A stretch of DNA of 64,000 nucleotides from MFD04716-140 sp963703125 (lineage in GTDB: Bacteria > Bacteroidota > Bacteroidia > Flavobacteriales > Flavobacteriaceae): NCBI GenBank assembly GCA_963703125.1, contig OY969790.1, positions 2,232,001-2,296,000 on the forward strand. Reading direction: 5' to 3'. Positions 16,825 through 25,865 of the stretch are shown piece after piece. A program made the position numbers and the translations under genes. How positions within the stretch are numbered: the first letter of the stretch is position 1; the number at the start of each line of letters is the position of its first letter. The notes under the pieces were generated by a model. That model saw only the letters and a program-made list of their open reading frames with translations. It made no database searches and was not told where the DNA came from.

Positions 16825-18087
16825 ATGATTCGAAATTGCCTGTCACTATTACTTTTATGGTCGTTCTGTGGTGGCTTCGCACAGCAATTTACGGTGCGAA
16901 ATGTTATTGTTGAAGGAGGGAAGCGCACCAAACAGAATTTCATTACAAAATTGTTGGAAGTCAAAGAGGGAATTTCCTTGGATTCCGCATTACTTTCCAA
17001 GGATGTAGAACGCTTAAAAAGACTGCCTTCAGTTGCACATGCCTGGTTTGAGGTTTCATCAGTTAATACAAACGACTGCGATATTGTATTTCATGTAGAG
17101 GAGAATTTCACTTTGATTCCATATGCTGCATTATATACTTCGTCCAATGATGAATTTGCGTTTCGGTTAGGACTTCAAGAATTTAACCTCCTAGGCAGAA
17201 ATATGATTTTGGGAGGTTTTTATCAATATGATGTCTTCAACTCATACGGACTTCGTTTTCGCGCACCCTACCTTTTTGGAAAGCGATTGGGAATCGAAGT
17301 AAATTATAAGAACCTAACGACCCAAGAACCTGTATTTTTTGAGAGTAGTACTGCAGATTATAGATATAACAATCGCGGTTTTGAGGTAATGGGGCTTTAT
17401 GAGTTGAATTTTAGCAACCGTATTGAACTTGGTTTTAGTCTATTTACTGAAAAGTATTCTTATTTGTTTGGAACAACTGCTAACGGAGTTCCCTTGGCCC
17501 TTGATGTTGAGAAGCATTTGTTCAAGTTTATTTATCAATACGATGATGTGAAATACTTTTATCAATATTTAGAAGGTTCACGAAGCACGCTCAATCTCCA
17601 ATATGTGGGCAGTACAAATGAGAATTTACCCAAATTCCTTTTAGGGTTCAATGATTTGGTGCTTTTCAAAAGAATTGGTCATTATGGTAATTGGGCCAAC
17701 CGATTGCGTTTGGGTCTGGCCAGTAATATGGACACTCCTTTTGCCCCATTTTCGGTGGACAACAATTTGAATATACGCGGGGTAGGGAATACCATTGATA
17801 GAGGAACGGGTGCCATTGTCTTTAATACAGAATACCGCCATACCCTAATCGATAAAGATTGGTTCGTATTGCAAGGCAATTTTTTTATTGATGGTGGTTC
17901 TTGGAGGAACCCCGGTGGAAATTTTAGTGATTTTGGCAATTCTGATAACATTAGGGTCTATCCCGGATTAGGAGTGCGCTTCATTCACAAAAAAATATTC
18001 AATGCAATTTTCCGAATAGATTATGGCTATGGGATCACCAAAAATGCTTCTAGGGGCATTGTCTTTGGAATTGGCCAATATTTTTGA
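16825..18087 (+). CDS. BamA/TamA-like Omp85 barrel with one POTRA-like domain
   Basis: A 420-residue Omp85-type protein. After a signal peptide (LLLLWSFCGGFAQ) there is one POTRA-like segment of about 75 residues (FTVRNVIVEGGKRTKQNFI onward) and a 16-strand-type barrel ending VFGIGQYF. Full BamA has five POTRA domains, so this is the short Omp85/patatin-like-associated class. The region LNIRGVGNTIDRGTGA is in the position of the RGF loop motif. It probably assembles or exports a partner protein, perhaps with the neighbouring amidase, but no partner is proven. Transcribed with a 33-base gap to the amidase. Confidence 0.82.
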   Translation: MIRNCLSLLLLWSFCGGFAQQFTVRNVIVEGGKRTKQNFITKLLEVKEGISLDSALLSKDVERLKRLPSVAHAWFEVSSVNTNDCDIVFHVEENFTLIPYAALYTSSNDEFAFRLGLQEFNLLGRNMILGGFYQYDVFNSYGLRFRAPYLFGKRLGIEVNYKNLTTQEPVFFESSTADYRYNNRGFEVMGLYELNFSNRIELGFSLFTEKYSYLFGTTANGVPLALDVEKHLFKFIYQYDDVKYFYQYLEGSRSTLNLQYVGSTNENLPKFLLGFNDLVLFKRIGHYGNWANRLRLGLASNMDTPFAPFSVDNNLNIRGVGNTIDRGTGAIVFNTEYRHTLIDKDWFVLQGNFFIDGGSWRNPGGNFSDFGNSDNIRVYPGLGVRFIHKKIFNAIFRIDYGYGITKNASRGIVFGIGQYF

Positions 18088-18120
18088 TAATCTTTGTATG
18101 TTATTAAATTATACTATTAA

Positions 18121-19152
18121 GTGTTGTTTCAAAAATTGATTCTTTTTTTCTTCCTGGGTTTTGGCGGACTTTATGCCCAAGACACTCTGATTACGGTAAC
18201 GGCGGAAAAAGGTGATGGTATTTTTTCCCTATTGCGAAAACAAGGGGTGAACCCGTACGAGTCCTATAATCAATTCATTGCCCTCAATTCAGATAATTTA
18301 AGAGATAGCATTCACCTGTATGAGGGACAAACCTATGCGATTCCGAGGGGCAAGCTTGATACGGTTGCGATTGTAGATACGATTCAAAAGAAGAAGAAGG
18401 AGATAAAAAAAATTGAAGGGAAGGAATATGAAATTTTTGGTCCAAAACATTCTCTAGTCTTTCCCAAAAGTGAAAAACTCAACGGCACGGTGTATTATTT
18501 GATTTCAGGGCATGGGGGTCCCGATCCCGGGGCTATGGCAAAGCAAGGTTCAAAGAACATTTCCGAGGATGAATATGCCTATGATGTTACCCTACGATTG
18601 GCAAAAGAATTGATTTCGCACGGCGCAATGGTGTACATCATCGTAAGGGACGAAAATGATGGCATACGGGATGAGCGAATTTTAGAAATGGATACCGATG
18701 AAGTTGCTTATCCAGATCTGCAAATTCCTTTGAACCAAGTGGCCAGATTAAAACAAAGGGTAGAAATTGTCAACGAACTGTATGCCCAAAACAGGGGAAA
18801 ATACCAACGGCTTATAGTAACACATGTGGACAGCCGCAGTACGGGACAGAACATCGATGTTTTTTTCTACCATCATGAGAACAGTAAAAATGGCAAGAGG
18901 TTGGCCGAAAGTATTCATAGGACTTTCGAAAAAAAATATCAAGAATATCAACCTAACAGGACCTATACGGGTACTTTTGCGGATAGGACTTCTCTTTACG
19001 TGGTCAAAAAAACACATCCGGCAATGACCTTTATTGAAATTGGCAATATTCGCAATGTAAGGGATCAGCGAAGGATTCTAGATCCCGATAATAGGCAGGC
19101 ACTCGCCAAATGGATCAGTGAAGGGGTATTGTTGGATTATGAGGAACGCTAA
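18121..19152 (+). CDS. Periplasmic N-acetylmuramoyl-L-alanine amidase
   Basis: A 343-residue exported amidase_3 protein starting at GTG, with signal peptide FFFLGFGGLYAQ. An N-terminal LysM-like region (residues 23-80) precedes the catalytic domain. Zn-ligand motifs are ISGHGGPDPGA (His and its neighbour) and a Glu in the ENDGIRDERI stretch; VTHVDSR and the closing FIEIGNIRN contribute His and catalytic Glu. It should cut the amide between muramic acid and the peptide in peptidoglycan. The stop is at 19150-19152, two bases from the true end of the convergent glycosyltransferase when its frame is repaired. Confidence 0.88.
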   Translation: MLFQKLILFFFLGFGGLYAQDTLITVTAEKGDGIFSLLRKQGVNPYESYNQFIALNSDNLRDSIHLYEGQTYAIPRGKLDTVAIVDTIQKKKKEIKKIEGKEYEIFGPKHSLVFPKSEKLNGTVYYLISGHGGPDPGAMAKQGSKNISEDEYAYDVTLRLAKELISHGAMVYIIVRDENDGIRDERILEMDTDEVAYPDLQIPLNQVARLKQRVEIVNELYAQNRGKYQRLIVTHVDSRSTGQNIDVFFYHHENSKNGKRLAESIHRTFEKKYQEYQPNRTYTGTFADRTSLYVVKKTHPAMTFIEIGNIRNVRDQRRILDPDNRQALAKWISEGVLLDYEER

Positions 19153-19857
19153 TTTAGGTAGCAATTTTTCTTTTATAATAGTCGCTAAGCTTTTCCGGGC
19201 CTGCCCCAAGATGCTCTTAAGGTGAATGACCCCAAAGTAATATTGCAATCGCGCCACTCCTTTTTCCCGATATTTCCGAGCTGAGGTCACCACATATTCC
19301 GGAAGAACCGTAAAATGGTGCTGTTTTGATATTCTACGGATAAATTCGTTGTCCTCATATATTTCATACGATTCATCAAATCCATTGGCACTTATAAAAA
19401 TTTCTTTATCAATAAATAAAGATTGGTCGCCCCCTCGACAAATGGTGTGATTGACTCTTGAGAACCATGCGAAAAAAGATAAGAACCAACTATTGCTGTC
19501 GAAACGCATTCGAAAACAACCCACGGCCCTACCTTTTAAACGGGCCTCAAATATAAGGGAATCAAAATTGCTCGGCGGATAGGTATCCGCATGAAGAAAA
19601 TAAAGTATTTTTCCCAATGCATTTTGAGCCCCAAAGTTCATTTGTTTGGCCCTTCCCTTTGTTGAATGTACAACTTTCACACCTAACTTTTTGGCAATTT
19701 TTATTGTGTTATCGGTACTTCCTCCATCGACCAATATGATTTCTTTGATATATTGATTTGAAGCACTTTCCTTTAAATGGGACAATAGGTTGAAAATGTG
19801 CTTTTCCTCATTTAAAACAGGGATTATAATACTTATTAGGTCAACCTCATCGTTCAT
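19078..19857 (-). CDS. TIGR04283-type glycosyltransferase of arsenosugar cluster, C-terminal frameshift
   Basis: A 259-residue GT2 of the TIGR04283 (arsenosugar-cluster transferase 2) type. It has IIPVLNEEKHIFNLLSHL, the donor motif DGGSTDNTI and the acceptor FLHADTYPPSN. The literal frame runs 75 bases into the 3' end of the convergent amidase. A shift by one base in the run of C at 19204-19207 (adding one) gives instead LGAGPEKLSDYYKRKIAT and a stop at 19154-19156. That product ends 1 base after the amidase stop, removes the overlap and looks like a normal family end. I therefore believe the listed 3' end is wrong. It is the last gene of the cluster. Confidence 0.8.
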   Translation of the reverse strand: MNDEVDLISIIIPVLNEEKHIFNLLSHLKESASNQYIKEIILVDGGSTDNTIKIAKKLGVKVVHSTKGRAKQMNFGAQNALGKILYFLHADTYPPSNFDSLIFEARLKGRAVGCFRMRFDSNSWFLSFFAWFSRVNHTICRGGDQSLFIDKEIFISANGFDESYEIYEDNEFIRRISKQHHFTVLPEYVVTSARKYREKGVARLQYYFGVIHLKSILGQARKSLATIIKEKLLPKLAFLIIQQYPFTDPFGECLPIIGI

Positions 19858-19876
19858 GCAAGGAAATTATATGCAA

Positions 19877-20842
19877 TTAACAGCAACCACCACCATTGTA
19901 GTGCCATGTGCTTTCACTAATATGTATTTCTTTATTTGCTTTGGCTAGGGCAGCGGCGGTTTTGTCACATACGGCGATAGGCTGGTTTTGTACAAGGATA
20001 TGCCCTTTTTTATCATCAAAATATGGATCATCCCCATAGTAAATGGCCGTTTTCCCTGTGAAGATACAGGGACCATCCTCTGGCATAGGGTCCTTAATTG
20101 CTGCTATTTCAATAGATTCAATGAATACAAGTTCGTCGGTAGCATAATGATTGGGCGATAATACGCGGTACGATTTGCGTGCCCTAATTTCAATGGTGCC
20201 AAATCCGGCATCGGTCAACACCTTTATATAATCCTTGATCGGAATACTCCCACTCAAGCATAAAGCCCTAAGTCTGTCGTCATTTCGCAATTCATCGTTC
20301 ATGACCTGTTCACATGTGGGATCGCTCATTACCAATCGGCCATGCGGTTTTAAAATACGGTACATTTCAGCGACCGCTTTCTTAAGGTCATCGATTTTAA
20401 AAATATTGAACAGGCAATTCTGCGCCGCCACATCAATGCTGTTGTCCTCAATAGGGAGATTTAAGGCATCCCCTTTGATAAGATTTACATAATCACTTTT
20501 AAACCAATCATTTTCCTTTTCGGCAATTTTGAAATTTTTTCGAGAGGCTTCAAGCATTTCATCCACAACATCAACACCGGTTACACCGCCCTTTTGTCGA
20601 GAGAAATAGGAAAATTGAAGAAGTTCCATACCGCCACCAACACCCACATATAATACTTTGGGGCTGTTCACTAGGTCTTGTGCTGAAACGGTACTTCCAC
20701 AGCCATAATTCATTTCTTGCATGATCTTCGGAATGGAAAGGCCTGGAAATTGCCAGATGGGATTGGTAGTGCAGCAAAGGCCTACATCTGGGGTAAGGGC
20801 GGCTTCTTTGTACAAATTGTTGGTTGCTTCTAGATAACTCAT
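19877..20842 (-). CDS. arsM: ArsM-like arsenite S-adenosylmethionine methyltransferase
   Basis: A 321-residue SAM methyltransferase of the arsenosugar-type ArsM group. The N terminus has LTPDVGLCCTTNPIWQFP; the SAM motif is LYVGVGGGMELLQFS, with further motifs VIDVVDEML and RLVMSDPTCEQ. Cysteine pairs are LCC, QNC, PTC and the C-terminal GGGCC, fitting arsenite chelation. It should methylate arsenite, giving dimethylated arsenic for arsenosugars. It sits 23 bases after the phosphorylase and 19 before the TIGR04283 transferase. The radical SAM protein ArsS usually found beside it is absent here. Confidence 0.88.
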   Translation of the reverse strand: MSYLEATNNLYKEAALTPDVGLCCTTNPIWQFPGLSIPKIMQEMNYGCGSTVSAQDLVNSPKVLYVGVGGGMELLQFSYFSRQKGGVTGVDVVDEMLEASRKNFKIAEKENDWFKSDYVNLIKGDALNLPIEDNSIDVAAQNCLFNIFKIDDLKKAVAEMYRILKPHGRLVMSDPTCEQVMNDELRNDDRLRALCLSGSIPIKDYIKVLTDAGFGTIEIRARKSYRVLSPNHYATDELVFIESIEIAAIKDPMPEDGPCIFTGKTAIYYGDDPYFDDKKGHILVQNQPIAVCDKTAAALAKANKEIHISESTWHYNGGGCC

Positions 20843-20865
20843 GCTAAACTTCTTTGGCGTACTTA

Positions 20866-21681
20866 TTATAATTCTTTGATCAATTCTTTGAAAAGCTTCA
20901 CCATCTTAGGTTCTGTTTTTCCGGCAATCTCTATAATTTCTTGAATGTTAACGGGTTGTAGATTATCTGGATCACATTCGTCCGTTAAGACTGAGATGGC
21001 TACAATGGGCAGTCGTAAATGATTGGCAACAATTACTTCGGGTACCGTACTCATTCCTACGGCATCCGCCCCTAATAGTTTGAGCATTCTATATTCTGCT
21101 TTCGTTTCCAATTGAGGTCCCACCACTGAGGCATATACTCCTTTTCGTAGCATAATGCCTTCCTTTGCTGCAATTTTTAGTAGTATTTGGGACATTTCAT
21201 CATCGTATGGAGCGCTCATGTCAACGAAACGTTCGCCAAATTCCGATACGTTTTTAAATGCCAAGGGGGAACCACCTTGTAGGTTTATATGGTCCTCGAT
21301 CAACATCATATCACCTTTTTTAAAGTCAATGTTCACGGCCCCGGCCGCATTGGAAATGAACAACTTTTTTATGCCCAACGAATGCATTACCCTTATTGGG
21401 TAGGTTATGTCCAAGAAATCATAGCCTTCATACAAATGAAACCTACCTTCCATTACCACGACTTTTTTGCCTTCTATGGTTCCAAAAATTAATTTTCCCG
21501 TATGAAAAATAACAGTGGCCAACGGGAAAAAAGGAATGTGATTATAATGTGCTACGATCGGATTCCCAATTTCATCCACTAGTTTGCCCAGCCCAGTTCC
21601 TAGGACAATGCCAAATTCGGGATTTTCAAATCCCTTATTTTGTAAATAGGCTACCGATTCTTCAAGTTCGTTCGTTGTCAT
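20866..21681 (-). CDS. Purine nucleoside phosphorylase of arsenosugar cluster
   Basis: A 271-residue PNP_UDP_1/hexameric-type family member (purine nucleoside phosphorylase I). It carries GIVLGTGLGKLVDEI, the phosphate-binding IRVMHSLGIKKLFISNAAGA, LEDHINLQGGSPL and VGMSTVPEVIVANH. It should release ribose-1-phosphate and a purine from nucleosides. In arsenosugar clusters this family probably recycles the adenosine-derived by-products or removes adenine from the arsenic-nucleoside intermediate. It overlaps the TIGR04282 gene by 4 bases. The alternative is ordinary purine salvage. Confidence 0.9.
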   Translation of the reverse strand: MTTNELEESVAYLQNKGFENPEFGIVLGTGLGKLVDEIGNPIVAHYNHIPFFPLATVIFHTGKLIFGTIEGKKVVVMEGRFHLYEGYDFLDITYPIRVMHSLGIKKLFISNAAGAVNIDFKKGDMMLIEDHINLQGGSPLAFKNVSEFGERFVDMSAPYDDEMSQILLKIAAKEGIMLRKGVYASVVGPQLETKAEYRMLKLLGADAVGMSTVPEVIVANHLRLPIVAISVLTDECDPDNLQPVNIQEIIEIAGKTEPKMVKLFKELIKEL

Positions 21682-22355
21682 TCTGTCATATGTTTTAAAA
21701 ATGGTTGAAAAACCTTAACATGTGCGATATCCTCATAAATATCCACATCATTTCTGGTTTCCAACAGGTGTACTTTTTCGTTTTTCAAATTTGCAAGGGT
21801 GTCCTGTAGCACCGTATTTTTTCCCCAATCTTTGTTATCGAAGAGGCTTTGCTTCCACTTTTTCATCCCAAGTAAATAGTAGCCACCGTCATGTGCCGGG
21901 CCGATCACAAAATCATTCTGGGCAAGTGCCGAAAAGGCAGCATTGATATCCGCAGGGCTTAAATCATACATATCACTGCCGATGATGCATATTTTTTCAA
22001 ATTCTGCAGAAAAGCCATCTTGAAAGGCATTTCCCATGCGTTCACCCAAATCGCAACCTTTTTGTAATTTTTTATCATATAAAAGGCTGTCCCAAACATC
22101 GTTCTTCCCGATTGCTTCAGAATAATAAACTGCTTTGTGCACGTTTAAATTCTTTGTGATATTTGCTGTGTGCTGCAATAAAAACTTGTAAATCTCCAAT
22201 GCCGCCGTATCCCCAATTTTTGAGGCCAAACGGGTCTTGCACTTACCAAGTTCCGGATTTCGGGTAAAGATTACGAGAAGATCTTTTGCATTCACATTTA
22301 GAAAGTGAATTACCTTTTCATCAACCTCCTCATTTGTGTTCGATAGGATTCCCAA
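21678..22355 (-). CDS. TIGR04282-type glycosyltransferase of arsenosugar cluster
   Basis: A 225-residue member of the TIGR04282 (arsenosugar-cluster transferase 1) type. The family motif FTRNPELGKCKTRLA is present, with the middle CIIGSDMYDLSPADI and the C-terminal IGPAHDGGYYLLGMK. Members look like nucleotide-sugar-type transferases with a Rossmann-like fold. It probably handles the sugar donor in arsenosugar assembly, but its reaction is unproven. It overlaps the phosphorylase by 4 bases and follows the rhodanese gene by 17. An ATG at 22355 fits the usual N-terminal length within a few residues. Confidence 0.85.
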   Translation of the reverse strand: MGILSNTNEEVDEKVIHFLNVNAKDLLVIFTRNPELGKCKTRLASKIGDTAALEIYKFLLQHTANITKNLNVHKAVYYSEAIGKNDVWDSLLYDKKLQKGCDLGERMGNAFQDGFSAEFEKICIIGSDMYDLSPADINAAFSALAQNDFVIGPAHDGGYYLLGMKKWKQSLFDNKDWGKNTVLQDTLANLKNEKVHLLETRNDVDIYEDIAHVKVFQPFLKHMTE

Positions 22356-22372
22356 TCAATTGGTATTTAGGA

Positions 22373-22909
22373 TTAGTATGTAAAGCCCTCTGAAATAGGC
22401 GATCGCTCATGGTTTTCAACAGAATATACCTTTTCACCTTTGGTCAATAATTTGCCCCAATGTTTGTTAAAGGCATGCACCTTATCGGTCTTTTCGTCGT
22501 CAAGGCCATAAACAGGGTATCCTTTGTTCACCCATAAGAAAATTCCACCATACAGGTTTTTAATATTCGTATAGCCCATTTTTTGAAGCTTTTCACCAAT
22601 ATTCTCCGAACGCACACCAATTGAGCAATACACGATGATTTCGCTGTCCTTGTTTGGGGCCTTTATCGCAATGGAATCTTCCTGAAAATTTTTATGCCCC
22701 ACCCAGACCGCATTTTTCAAGTGGCTAACCGTATATTCCTCTATTTCCCTAGTGTCAAATAAAATAGCACCTTTATGGGAAATTTCCTCGGATTGGATAT
22801 ATGGGATGCTGCCTTTGTTATATTTTTGAATGGCCCGTTCAAGAGATTTTTGTGCACTTATTTTTGGGCTCACGAAAATGAAGAACACAATTGTAAGAAA
22901 AAAACGCAT
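22373..22909 (-). CDS. Exported rhodanese-like sulfurtransferase
   Basis: A 178-residue protein with a signal peptide (RFFLTIVFFIFVSPKISAQ), so it is periplasmic. The rhodanese domain has ILFDTREIEEYTVSHLKNAVWVG and the active-site loop VYCSIGVRSENIG with a nucleophilic Cys. After the domain is a 40-residue tail. It could move sulfane sulfur or cyanide-type adducts, or bind arsenic through the Cys. It is the first gene of the arsenosugar-type cluster (17 bases from the next), preceded by a perfect -7-like box, so it may head the operon. Its role there is inference. Confidence 0.8.
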   Translation of the reverse strand: MRFFLTIVFFIFVSPKISAQKSLERAIQKYNKGSIPYIQSEEISHKGAILFDTREIEEYTVSHLKNAVWVGHKNFQEDSIAIKAPNKDSEIIVYCSIGVRSENIGEKLQKMGYTNIKNLYGGIFLWVNKGYPVYGLDDEKTDKVHAFNKHWGKLLTKGEKVYSVENHERSPISEGFTY

Positions 22910-22929
22910 ATTAATGTAGAAAGTTAGTC

Positions 22930-22937
22930 AAAGATAG
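22930..22937 (-). promoter_or_regulatory. Candidate -7 box of the arsenosugar-type operon
   Basis: Read on the minus strand the bases are TATCTTTG, a perfect match to the Bacteroidota -7 consensus TAnnTTTG, 20 bases upstream of the rhodanese start codon. No TTTG or TTG was seen about 19-23 bases upstream, so only half of the promoter is supported. Confidence 0.4.
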
Positions 22938-22992
22938 TATTTTAGGGGTGCCCCTTTTGCATTATTAACGATCATTTTAATAAAAAGACCCT

Positions 22993-24563
22993 ATGAGATG
23001 TTTGGTAATATCATTGACTTCGATTTTAGTTTTTAATATGTTGACGTCCTGTAAAGACAAGGAACCAAAAGAAAATATGATGCCTGAGAATACTATGTCG
23101 ATAAAATATAAAGAGCCTTACCGCCCCCAATTTCATTTTTCCCCTGAGGAAAAGTGGATGAACGACCCCAATGGATTGGTCTACAATGAGGGAGTTTATC
23201 ATTTATTTTATCAATACTATCCAGGGGATATTGTATGGGTCCTATGCACTGGGGGCATTCGATTAGTAAAGACTTGATACATTGGGTGCAGAAACCTATT
23301 GCACTTTTTCCCGATGAAAATGGCTATATATTTTCTGGTAGTGCGGTTGTGGATACAAGCAACACATCTGGCTTTGGTTCACGGGAGAATCCACCCTTAG
23401 TTGCCATTTTTACGTACCACGATATGGAGGGTGAGAAGGCTGGGCGCGAGGATTACCAGACGCAAGGCATTGCCTATAGTTTGGATAATGGGGAAACATG
23501 GAAAAAGTATGAGGGCAACCCGGTTATTGCCAATGATGGGATTAAGGATTTTAGGGACCCCAAAGTTTTTTGGAACGATATTACAAGCAAATGGTCAATG
23601 TTGCTAGTAGCGGGAGATCATTTACAGATTTGGAGCTCCGATAATTTACGTGAATGGAAAAAAGATAGCGATTTTGGCAAAAATCAAGGGGCGCATGGTG
23701 GCGTTTGGGAATGTCCGGATATGTTTGAATTGCCGGTTGTGGGAAGTGACGAGAAAAAATGGGTGCTTTTGATCAGTATAAATCCCGGGGCGCCGAACGG
23801 TGGTAGCGGTACGCAGTATTTCGTAGGTGATTTTGATGGCGCCACCTTTACCTCGGATCAAAAGGCAGCAAGATGGATCGACTGGGGAACGGATAATTAT
23901 GCCGGGGTAACCTATAACAATGTGCCTTCGGGGGAGAGGATCTTTATAGGTTGGATGAGCAACTGGACCTATGCTCGTGACACACCTACCGAAAAATGGC
24001 GAAGTGCCATGACCGTTCCCAGAAAGCTGGAACTACGAAAAACGGGAAGTTCCATTGATCTGATCAATTATCCTATTGCCGAACTTCATTCTATCGCTGA
24101 GGAAAAAGTAAGTAAGGCAGTAAAATTGCAGGCAAATTCTGAGGAGATTATACATTTCGAGAATTTTAATCAATCGGACATACAGTTCAAAACTTCTTCC
24201 AGAGATTTTGACCTGATTTTTGGAAACGAAAAGGCAGAGCGGTTAATTCTTCGGATGGACGGAAAGATTAAAGAGTTTGGACTTGATAGAAGTAAATCTG
24301 GAAATACCGGTTTTCAAGAAGATTTTGGCAAAGAGGTTCAAAAGATGCCCATCCCGAACTTGCCCGATGGCGAGATAGAGATACGGATTCTAATGGATTG
24401 GTCTTCGGTTGAAGTTTTTGTGAACAGGGGGCAATATGTTATGACCTCCCAAATATTCCCGAATGCAAACTATACCATGCTGGGGATAAAGAATCCTTCG
24501 GCGCAGGAATTGGAATTTAAGAAGTTCAAGATCAGTGCTATGCAAAGCACTTGGGAAGAATAG
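22993..24563 (+). pseudogene. GH32 fructan/sucrose beta-fructosidase, split by a one-base frameshift
   Basis: A glycoside hydrolase family 32 lipoprotein (lipobox around MLTSC). The first frame (to 23277) carries WMNDPNGLVYN with the nucleophile Asp; the second (from 23235) carries PMHWGHSISKDL, FRDPKVFW (RDP) and ECPDMFELP (acid/base Glu), then the C-terminal beta-sandwich. The frames meet at W-G-P-M, where the DNA TGGGTCCT should be TGGGGTCCT: one G is missing from the run at 23237-23239. The whole unit spans about 523 residues after repair. It would split terminal fructose from levan or inulin-type fructans. It may be a real pseudogene, but a sequencing error is at least as likely. Confidence 0.85.
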
Positions 24564-24572
24564 GCATAAAAA

Positions 24573-25865
24573 TCAATCGAAAGTGCTCGCCATTTCTCGA
24601 GCCAAAATCTCAAGGTCAATGCCTATGACATCACGGTTAACCCTTAAAGTTTCCGTTCTCAGATCTATAGGCAAACCTGAAAACCCCTCTTTTGCACCCA
24701 AGATCATCCCGGCAACAGCACCTACGGTATCATTGTCACGACCATAATTGATGATGAACTGAAGTGTTTTTTTAAAATCCCCTTGTCCAAATTCCAATCC
24801 GGTCACTAAAATTTGCCAAATTTCCCCTGAATGAAAAGGGATTGCCTTTTCATTTTTTTCCAAAAAGTCATAGGTCATTTCTTGGCGTATCCAATCGGCC
24901 CTTGAGCCCGGAAAACCTTTCGGAACCCTATAGGTAATATCATCATTCAATTGAGTGGAATCTAAGACCAATTGATTCACTGACAATACATTTTGAATGG
25001 AGGCATCTAAAATAGAATAGGATATGCGCCCCACCAATCTACTATCTTGATAGCCTTTAGGGTCCACAAATGTAGCCGTGTTCAAAATGGAATCCATATT
25101 TTTTGTGCGCAAGGCCATATTTGTCATGGCCGAGACAAGCCCTGAAATATCCTTTGCATACCCAATATCAAAAATGGAATGCGAATAACCTTGTTGATAG
25201 GCTTCTTCAGGATCTTTAGCTATAAGCCCGAACATGGGCGTGTACAATTGTCCCGCACAAGATATTTCACCCCCATAGAATCTATTTTGGGCTTCCTGAT
25301 ATTCCGAAGGTCCTTTTTGATAAGCAATGGCCACTCTGGCCCATTCCTTGACCCAATCCAATTTTTCTATTTTTTCATCAATGGCATCAGGGTTCTCCAA
25401 AACTTCTTGATTCCCCATTGTTTCGATAACGGACTGGTAGTATTTCGTAATAAATTGTGCAAAATTCAATGGATTTATGCCCGTTCCATATTCATTAAAA
25501 TACTTCACCATCATAAATTTCCATCGTGTATCGTCGGTGGTTGAACCGGCAATCAAGTTATGGCCCCATGGCCCTTCGGGGGATTGTACCCGCACCGAAG
25601 GTGTAAGCCCCAAAATGTACCCATAACGCAACTGAATGTCTTTTCGGTGCCACATTTCAGTAGAGGCCCCCATGGCATCACCAATTGCCGAACCTACCAA
25701 GGCACCCAATACTTTATCATAATATTGGTCCTTTGAAAGTTTTAATGAATCATTGCCATAGGCAGTATGCCGAGGGGAAGGAATTTCATTTTTGGATCCG
25801 GATTCTTTACAGGCGAATGCCATAAAAATCAAGACCATTCCGAAGAGGAAATTTTTTACTTTCAT
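24573..25865 (-). CDS. ADP-ribosylglycohydrolase-family lipoprotein
   Basis: A 430-residue lipoprotein (lipobox MAFAC) of the ADP-ribosylglycohydrolase (DraG/ARH) fold. Metal-site motifs are GSAIGDAMGASTEMW, STTDDTRWKFMM and RDNDTVGAVAGMILG with Asp pairs. Lipidation places it on the outer surface or periplasm, where there is little ADP-ribosylated protein; a related acyl- or ribosyl-glycosidic substrate is more likely. It overlaps the MtnK-like kinase by 4 bases and converges on the GH32 gene. Together with the kinase it may salvage a ribosyl compound, but that is inference. Confidence 0.82.
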   Translation of the reverse strand: MKVKNFLFGMVLIFMAFACKESGSKNEIPSPRHTAYGNDSLKLSKDQYYDKVLGALVGSAIGDAMGASTEMWHRKDIQLRYGYILGLTPSVRVQSPEGPWGHNLIAGSTTDDTRWKFMMVKYFNEYGTGINPLNFAQFITKYYQSVIETMGNQEVLENPDAIDEKIEKLDWVKEWARVAIAYQKGPSEYQEAQNRFYGGEISCAGQLYTPMFGLIAKDPEEAYQQGYSHSIFDIGYAKDISGLVSAMTNMALRTKNMDSILNTATFVDPKGYQDSRLVGRISYSILDASIQNVLSVNQLVLDSTQLNDDITYRVPKGFPGSRADWIRQEMTYDFLEKNEKAIPFHSGEIWQILVTGLEFGQGDFKKTLQFIINYGRDNDTVGAVAGMILGAKEGFSGLPIDLRTETLRVNRDVIGIDLEILAREMASTFD

